A stretch of DNA of 64,000 nt, from the NCBI RefSeq assembly GCF_004115745.1, contig NZ_QXIL01000006.1, positions 62,001 to 126,000 of the forward strand. The letters are read 5' to 3'. The translations under genes were made by a program, and so were the position numbers. The DNA is from Levilactobacillus suantsaii (GTDB lineage: Bacteria > Bacillota > Bacilli > Lactobacillales > Lactobacillaceae). Under the pieces are notes generated by a model that was not told the origin of the DNA, did not search any database, and saw nothing but the letters and a program-made list of their open reading frames with translations. Below, in pieces: positions 59,056-64,000 of this stretch (its first letter is position 1; each line of letters opens with the position of its first letter).

Positions 59056-60183
59056 TTATTGAACCGCCGCGCGAGCCTGAGCCCAGCGCCGCATCATCTT
59101 TTCTTGCACCTTTGGAACGGGTAAATCAGCCACTTGTGTCGTCGCGACCCACTGCCCCGGAAAGTAAGTCAAAGGCGTCGCCGTGGGGAGTTTCGCTTGC
59201 AGTAAGCTCACTTGCCAGCGTTGGTGTGTATACGTCTGACTCACGGTTCTTCCGCCCAGTGGCGTAAACCTTACCGACAACTGGTAATCGCGTTGCCAGC
59301 GGGCTTCCAAGGCGGCAATATCAGCCGCTAAAGTTGGTGTCGTCGTGGCCTCGGCCGGCAGTAAATCGGCCTTGGGAATCAATGGGTAAGTCCAGTATCC
59401 CGCTAACATCTGTTGTGCTGAGCGCTGGACCAGTAAGTCCCCCGCCGGTGAGGTGACCAGCAGACCGTAGTATGGCACCAATTTAGGCCGAGGTTTCTTA
59501 GTCTTGACCGGGTAAGCGAGCACCTGGTCCGTCCGGTACGACGCGTCGAACGCGCGAACCGGGGAGTGTGCTGGGTCGGGCGTCTTGGCTGTCATGTAGC
59601 TCGACCCCAAGTCCATGACAGCCTGGTTGAAGTCTCCGGGTCGCTGCGAATCCACAATGGGTTGTAAGATATCAAAGAACACCTGGCGCGTCTTGGGTTG
59701 AGCCACGTCCGCATCAATCAACAACAAGCGAGCAAAGACCCGAAACGCGTTGCCGTCGATGGCCGGCACGACTTCATTAAAAGCGATGCTAGCGATAGCA
59801 CAAGCCGTGTACGGGCCAACCCCCACCAAATCCTGGAGCGTCGCGGCGGTCGTGGGCCACTGGCCGTGATAATCGGTCACTAATTGGCGCGCCGCTCGTT
59901 GCAAGTTGCGGGCCCGCGAATAGTAGCCCAATCCCTGCCAAGCCTTCAACAAGTCGGCCTCCGCCGCGTTAGCCAGCGCCGTGACCGTTGGAAAAGCGGC
60001 CATAAAACACTGATAATACGGAATGACCGTTTGGACTTGCGTTTGTTGCAACATAATCTCACTGACCCACACGTGATACGGGTCGTGATCGTGGCGCCAG
60101 GGCAAGTCCCGCCCCTCCTGGTCGTACCAGGCTAATAGGGTGCGACGGAACTCGCGAATCGTCGCCGGCGACCATTTTTCCAT
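59056..60183 (-). CDS. mutY: Adenine glycosylase MutY without Fe-S cluster
   Basis: Removes adenine opposite 8-oxoguanine. Start at 60183 (MEKWSPATIRE); GGAGGG is nine bases upstream. The 375-residue protein has the catalytic Glu (SEIMLQQTQVQ), HhH motif LVGVGPYTACAIAS and catalytic Asp (PAIDGNAFRVFARLL), plus the C-terminal NUDIX-like domain. The usual four cysteines after MDLG are missing: the segment reads MDLGSSYMTAKTPDPAHSP. No cysteine follows in the protein. Confidence 0.95.
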   Translation of the reverse strand: MEKWSPATIREFRRTLLAWYDQEGRDLPWRHDHDPYHVWVSEIMLQQTQVQTVIPYYQCFMAAFPTVTALANAAEADLLKAWQGLGYYSRARNLQRAARQLVTDYHGQWPTTAATLQDLVGVGPYTACAIASIAFNEVVPAIDGNAFRVFARLLLIDADVAQPKTRQVFFDILQPIVDSQRPGDFNQAVMDLGSSYMTAKTPDPAHSPVRAFDASYRTDQVLAYPVKTKKPRPKLVPYYGLLVTSPAGDLLVQRSAQQMLAGYWTYPLIPKADLLPAEATTTPTLAADIAALEARWQRDYQLSVRFTPLGGRTVSQTYTHQRWQVSLLQAKLPTATPLTYFPGQWVATTQVADLPVPKVQEKMMRRWAQARAAVQ

Positions 60184-60443
60184 GACCATCCCTCCGTTTA
60201 CCATTTTCTTAATTTTAGCGAATTCCCACCGGTATCACAAGTGGGGCCCCTTAACTAGCCCTTGACGTGGTCCTCATCCTCCCCTATCATCAAACGGGAA
60301 GTCTCCAATCCCTAACGCCTGTCATTGAAGGCATCACCCGGCTTAGTCCACGAGTCGATGCCACCTGGGCCGGCCACGATCAGATGGTTAAGTCAGCGCG
60401 TGAACGGGGTGAACAATTGGAGAAACTCATCGGAGGAAAACAC

Positions 60444-62096
60444 ATGAAACACTGGATTTTACCCGCGATGCTCCTACTGCTAGGGAGCCTCGCTGGGTGT
60501 ACGAAAGACACAACGGTTCATTCAACGAGCGATAGTCAAGGGGTCATGACCCAACGCCAAGTTTTGACGCTAGCCACCAGCACTCCTTTGACCACTTTAG
60601 ATGCCGATAAGATGACCAAATTTGGACGGTTGAACAACACCATTGAAGGTCTATATCAGACCAATCGCGACGGTCAAACCCAACTGGCTCTGGCCAAGCG
60701 CGTCCAACTGAACGCCACCAAGACGACTTACACCTTCAAATTATGGCAGGATTCCCGGTGGAGCAACGGGGACACTATCACCGCACAAGATTTCGTCTAC
60801 GCCTGGCGCCGCGCTTTGGCCCCACAAACTAAGGCGCCGGAAGCCGACCTGTTTTTAGGCATCAAAAATGCCCGCCAGATTCTGGCCGGTGATCTACCCG
60901 CCACCCAGTTGGGAGTCCACGCCAAGGGACGGTTCACCCTGGTGGTCACCCTCGATCATCCCATGGTGGAACTCCCCCAACGACTGGCTTACCCCATCTT
61001 CGGCCCCCAGAACCAGCGGGTAGCGACAAAATGGGGAGCCAAGTACGCTACCCAACCCAAGTATCAGGTGTACGCGGGACCCTTCATGGTCAGTTCTCAC
61101 GGTAACACGGCCAAGCACTGGCACCTAATTCCCAACCCCTATTACTGGGACCGCAAGCACGTTTATTTGACCCGCATCAACGTCAACGTTTACCATAATC
61201 AGGCCCAAGAATGGCAAGATTATCAACAAGGCCGGCTGGATGAAGTTCGACTCCAGTCGAAAACTGACGTTAAATCGGCGGAAACACAGACCACCTACAC
61301 GGCTCGGCCTTACTCCAAAATGATTCTGATTACATATCGACACCACTCCTCAACGAGCATACCCAGCCAACTTTTACGCCAAACTACGACCCGGTTAGCC
61401 ATTTCCCACGCCGTTAACCGTCAAGCTTTGGGCCGCAATACCTACGGAAAATCATCGCTTCCCGCTCAAGGTATCGTCCCGGCTGGGCTCAGCCGGGGTC
61501 TCCGGGGCACCACCGACTTTGCCGCTAGTCAACCGGACCAAACCGCCTTGACATACCAACCTAAAGTAGCTCGGCAACAGTGGCGCCAAGCCTTAAAGAA
61601 AGTCCACCGGCACCGCATCACCTTGACTTTGAGTTACTTGGATACCACCCACGGTCGCCTGGTCGCGACACAGCTTCAAAAACAACTCATGACGACTTTG
61701 CCGGGGCTCACGGTCCGCTTAAAACAGCGGGCACAACACCTCAACGGTCATTCCAGCCCGTTAAACGGTGATTTGAACTTGAACACCCAGCAGGCGCAAT
61801 ACGCCGACCCCCTGGCGATGTTGGCACTGTTTACAACGACCAACTCCGCGAACACCACACGCTGGCACAATCGCGATTACGACCGTTTGGTTGCTCAAGC
61901 CAGCAACGCCACGGCCTTCAACACCCAGCGGTGGCGAACCCTATTAAAAGCCGACGGAATCTTGATGCGCGAACAAGGCGTCACGCCACTTTTCCAACCA
62001 GCTAGCACGTACCTGATGAACCCACACTTAAACGGCGTTCGCTTCAACACCGTAGGAACGTTGTCGAACTTCAAGGAAGCCTACTTCGCCAGATAA
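60444..62096 (+). CDS. Oligopeptide ABC transporter substrate-binding lipoprotein
   Basis: Start at 60444 (MKHWILPAML), with CGGAGG upstream; an upstream in-frame extension of 59 residues has no credible start. The 550-residue protein has lipobox LLGSLAGC, and the OppA/SBP_bac_5 pattern WSNGDTITAQDFVYAWRRALAP, DHPMVELPQRLAYPIFGPQN, ISHAVNRQALG and ADPLAMLALFTT near the end. It is an orphan: no permease or ATPase is adjacent, so it probably uses a transporter encoded elsewhere. It captures peptides outside the cell. Confidence 0.9.
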   Translation: MKHWILPAMLLLLGSLAGCTKDTTVHSTSDSQGVMTQRQVLTLATSTPLTTLDADKMTKFGRLNNTIEGLYQTNRDGQTQLALAKRVQLNATKTTYTFKLWQDSRWSNGDTITAQDFVYAWRRALAPQTKAPEADLFLGIKNARQILAGDLPATQLGVHAKGRFTLVVTLDHPMVELPQRLAYPIFGPQNQRVATKWGAKYATQPKYQVYAGPFMVSSHGNTAKHWHLIPNPYYWDRKHVYLTRINVNVYHNQAQEWQDYQQGRLDEVRLQSKTDVKSAETQTTYTARPYSKMILITYRHHSSTSIPSQLLRQTTTRLAISHAVNRQALGRNTYGKSSLPAQGIVPAGLSRGLRGTTDFAASQPDQTALTYQPKVARQQWRQALKKVHRHRITLTLSYLDTTHGRLVATQLQKQLMTTLPGLTVRLKQRAQHLNGHSSPLNGDLNLNTQQAQYADPLAMLALFTTTNSANTTRWHNRDYDRLVAQASNATAFNTQRWRTLLKADGILMREQGVTPLFQPASTYLMNPHLNGVRFNTVGTLSNFKEAYFAR

Positions 62097-62179
62097 AATC
62101 AAGCCCACCCGGACAACCAATCACAAGAGTGCAACAAACTGACTTTTGGCGCATGCTTCGGCACCCTTATGGATCCGAG

Positions 62180-62248
62180 TAACTTAAAAAGTGCACCGCT
62201 TTTAAATGGATTTTCATTTAAAAGCGATGCACTTTACTGTTTTGTCCC
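62180..62248. repeat. Intergenic palindromic repeat, copy 3 (inverted)
   Basis: Inverted copy of the family. Arms GTGCACCGCTTTTAAATG and CATTTAAAAGCGATGCAC with one mismatch; flanks match the other copies in reverse (GTTTTGTCCC). Lies between convergent genes. Confidence 0.88.
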
Positions 62249-62265
62249 AGACTCTGATTTTAGGG

Positions 62266-62583
62266 TCAATCGTTAAGTTGTTGTTGCGCTTCTTGGACCA
62301 CCGCATCTCCGGCGAACTCACTGGTCAGCCGTTGCATCGGGGTGTAAGCGTGCCGGTCCTTATAGGCCACCGGATAGGCCGCGACGACCGCGACCTTCAA
62401 CTGGTTTTCGGTCAAGAAAATTTGACCAACCCCGCGGTACTTACCCTTGCTGTGCCGGCCAGTTCGCCAGGAATGTAGCTTGAACTCACCGTTTGCTTCC
62501 CGCTTGATCTGGTAGTTGCCCGATGCATCCGCCACGACGGGCACGCCCAGATATTGGTTCACCTCATACTTTGCTTTTGCCAT
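62266..62583 (-). CDS. Hypothetical protein, 105 residues
   Basis: Unrecognised. The protein begins MAKAKYEVNQYLGVPVVADAS and contains HSWRTGRHSKGKYRGVGQIFL and TPMQRLTSEFAGDAVVQ. It is basic, soluble and beta-rich in the first half. It lies 5 bp downstream of the lipoate ligase on the same strand, so it is probably in one operon with it. Confidence 0.75.
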   Translation of the reverse strand: MAKAKYEVNQYLGVPVVADASGNYQIKREANGEFKLHSWRTGRHSKGKYRGVGQIFLTENQLKVAVVAAYPVAYKDRHAYTPMQRLTSEFAGDAVVQEAQQQLND

Positions 62584-62588
62584 CTCTT

Positions 62589-63629
62589 TTACGAATTCTC
62601 CTTAGTCAACGCCGTAATCAGGGGGTCAATGGTCGCCGCCCCTAAAACGGCCGTAATTTTCGGTTGAGTCAAAATGGGTTGTAACACCGCTGTTGTGGCG
62701 GGTTGCCCGACCAACTGAGCCGCAATCGGGGCTAATTGGTCACTTGACGCCAGCGTGCCAAACAACGCCACCCGCCGTAATTGTCCTCGTTGCGCAGTAA
62801 AGTTGACGTGCAAGTCGCCATCGGCTAGCTGCAACCGTTGGTACTGTCGGAAACCGGGATTGGCGCCGTAGTTCCATGCGTCCGTGCGGTATTTTTCGGT
62901 CAGACGCTGGTCAATCACGGCCCAATCGTGGTCCGTTAAGTGGTAGGTCTCGATTTGGTCTAGTCGGGCCACCCCGAACACGTGACAAAGCAAGGCCTCC
63001 CTGAACGCTTGAATATCCAAATTTTGATATTGCGGGGCCAAGTACTGCCGCAAATTAGTGATGGGCACTCGGTTCGAGGCCACGCCGCGAGTGGTTGCCG
63101 TCTGCGCCGCGGGGCGTAACGCCTGATGAGCCGCCGCCACGTTCAGATCATACATGATGGTCCCGCCAGCCGCGTAACCAGCCCCGTTTTTGAACATGGT
63201 CATCCCCGAAAACTTCTTGCCCGCCACCGTCAGCGCACTCTTCTGGCTGATGGCCAAGTCGGTCACGCCCATTGCCGTCAAAGCCTTCAAAATGGGAGCC
63301 GCGAAGACCGCATAGTCCCCAAATCGCGCCCCATCATCCACCTCGCCGTTCACGATGTGCTCAAAGATCAAGTTGCGTTCATCGTGATAGACGGCGCCGC
63401 CCCCTGACGTGCGTCGAACCAGTTGGACGTGGTGCGCCTGCAAGTAATTAAAGTCCACTTCTGCGGTCACGGTCTGGTTCACACCGATGATGACCGCCGG
63501 CTGGTTCACGTACATCATGAGGCCGTGGCCTGGTAGCTTTAAATCGTTGACCAAGTAATTGTCAATGGATTGATTCACCAACGCATCGGTGACCACTTGG
63601 CCTCGACGCGTCGTATCGATGAGAAACAT
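62589..63629 (-). CDS. lplA: Lipoate-protein ligase
   Basis: Attaches lipoate to lipoyl domains with ATP. The 346-residue protein has the LplA signature RRTSGGGAVYHDERN (about 73-87), the lysine-bearing VAGKKFSGM and the C-terminal accessory domain (beginning FRQYQRLQLADGDLHVNF). It is 154 bp from a divergent GcvH-like gene, a natural target. The 5-bp gap to the next gene suggests an operon with the 105-residue protein. Confidence 0.92.
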   Translation of the reverse strand: MFLIDTTRRGQVVTDALVNQSIDNYLVNDLKLPGHGLMMYVNQPAVIIGVNQTVTAEVDFNYLQAHHVQLVRRTSGGGAVYHDERNLIFEHIVNGEVDDGARFGDYAVFAAPILKALTAMGVTDLAISQKSALTVAGKKFSGMTMFKNGAGYAAGGTIMYDLNVAAAHQALRPAAQTATTRGVASNRVPITNLRQYLAPQYQNLDIQAFREALLCHVFGVARLDQIETYHLTDHDWAVIDQRLTEKYRTDAWNYGANPGFRQYQRLQLADGDLHVNFTAQRGQLRRVALFGTLASSDQLAPIAAQLVGQPATTAVLQPILTQPKITAVLGAATIDPLITALTKENS

Positions 63630-63722
63630 TGCGAAAAGCTCCTTCCCCCGCGGGTCTAAATTACTCTCAGTTTAGCATACGGCCCCGCCCCCAACAACTT
63701 TACAACCGCTCAATAGAAGTGG

Positions 63723-63751
63723 TTGTCAGCGGTTACATAACTTCGTATACT
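63723..63751 (+). promoter_or_regulatory. Promoter of the GcvH-like gene
   Basis: TTGTCA (63723-63728), 17-base spacer, TATACT (63746-63751). The spacer contains GGTTACATAA, also found before the SDR gene at 35900-35909. Confidence 0.75.
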
Positions 63752-63787
63752 AGAGGTGACCTTAAGTTATCCGAGAGGAAGATGACC

Positions 63788-64000
63788 ATGATAAATTCTA
63801 CCCCATCATTTTGGCAACGTTTAAAACACTGGTGGCACGCCCGTTTTAGTGCTCCCAGCGCACCGACCATTACCGAAAAGGACGGTGTCTGGATCGAACA
63901 GCAAGACGCCCACCATTACCGGTTGGGCTTAGCCAGTGACGCACTGGAACAGATCGGTGACATCAGCTTTGCCGACCTCCCGATTTTAGTCGACGATGAG
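63788..64000 (+). CDS. GcvH-like lipoyl carrier protein (N-terminal part)
   Basis: Start chosen at 63788 (MINSTPSFWQRL), with GAGG nine bases upstream; the ATG six bases earlier is too close to it. The first 71 codons are visible. A basic, Trp-rich N-terminal extension is followed by TEKDGVWIEQQDAHHYRLGL and SDALEQIGDISFADLPILVDDE, which align with the glycine cleavage H protein core (EHEWV...GITDYAQEQLGDIVFVELP). The lipoylated lysine would lie beyond the window. No gcvT/gcvP is visible, so this may be a GcvH-like protein of a redox module. Confidence 0.75.
   Translation, partial: MINSTPSFWQRLKHWWHARFSAPSAPTITEKDGVWIEQQDAHHYRLGLASDALEQIGDISFADLPILVDDE

Noticed and set aside
60267-60443. 59-residue N-terminal extension of the peptide-binding protein
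   Set aside because: A lipoprotein signal peptide starts at 60444 with its own ribosome site; the extension would bury it. I also looked for a T-box leader here and did not see the conserved T-box sequence.

Overview
The window reads as the chromosome of a low-redox, fermentative member of the Lactobacillaceae (Levilactobacillus-like is my best guess, inferred from the moderate G+C, the divergent Lactobacillus-type GalT, PepO, BCCT and VIT genes, PerR, Shine-Dalgarno-led genes with ATG/GTG/TTG starts, and DNA repair enzymes that have lost their iron-sulphur ligands). There is no rRNA, CRISPR array, transposase or recognisable prophage. It is mostly core and metabolic chromosome.

Layout. 1-1.9 kb: end of a spermidine/putrescine ABC operon (potB end, potC, potD). 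2-5.7 kb: phosphate uptake operon pstS-pstC-pstA-pstB on the minus strand, with a terminator-like hairpin between pstS and pstC. 5.9-11.2 kb: small hypothetical proteins, an HPr-like protein without the phosphorylation sites (under a perfect cre match), a Rad3/DinG-type helicase fused to a nuclease-like domain, 6-phosphogluconolactonase and a GNAT enzyme. 11.3-15.2 kb: amino acid permease, two tandem VIT-family metal transporters and a divergent PerR with a Per-box-like site between them. 15.4-16.5 kb: a secreted amidase broken by a one-base G-run frameshift. 16.8-23.6 kb: YibE/F membrane pair, a 41-residue basic protein, UspA, a lipoprotein, a MarR regulator, and PepO. 23.7-33.8 kb: a complete Leloir galactose cluster on the minus strand (galM, pgm, galactose permease, galK, galE, galT, galR) with two related small proteins, two GalR-type operators and cre-like sites. 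34-45.6 kb: a P-loop protein of the PEPCK/HPr-kinase type, SDR, MFS drug exporter, map, menG, an Rgg/XRE-like regulator, alkyladenine glycosylase, DUF488, a beta-phosphoglucomutase-like HAD protein, UspA and a BCCT transporter. 45.6-46.5 kb: a gene-free, hairpin-rich stretch with a possible small RNA. 46.5-57.9 kb: sugar acetyltransferase, VOC protein, RNase HI, cytosine deaminase, pyridoxine/HMP kinase, NAD(P)H oxidoreductase with an overlapping 59-residue gene, small membrane proteins, tRNA-Arg(TCT), TetR regulator with a MATE exporter, amidohydrolase and a cold-shock protein. 58-64 kb: esterase, MutY, peptide-binding lipoprotein, lipoate ligase, and a divergent GcvH-like lipoyl protein that runs off the end.

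How the genes work together. Galactose enters through the GPH permease, is interconverted by GalM, phosphorylated by GalK, exchanged by GalT/GalE and delivered to glycolysis by phosphoglucomutase; GalR and CcpA-type sites at the galK promoter explain induction and catabolite repression. PerR probably controls the adjacent metal transporters. Lipoate ligase and the GcvH-like protein probably form a lipoylation module. A roughly 70-bp perfect palindrome occurs three times as an intergenic repeat. Both MutY and the Rad3-like helicase lack the cysteines that hold a 4Fe-4S cluster, a shared and lineage-informative trait. Several genes too short for ordinary ORF calling (41, 49, 58 and 59 residues) have their own ribosome binding sites, and some have promoters and terminators.
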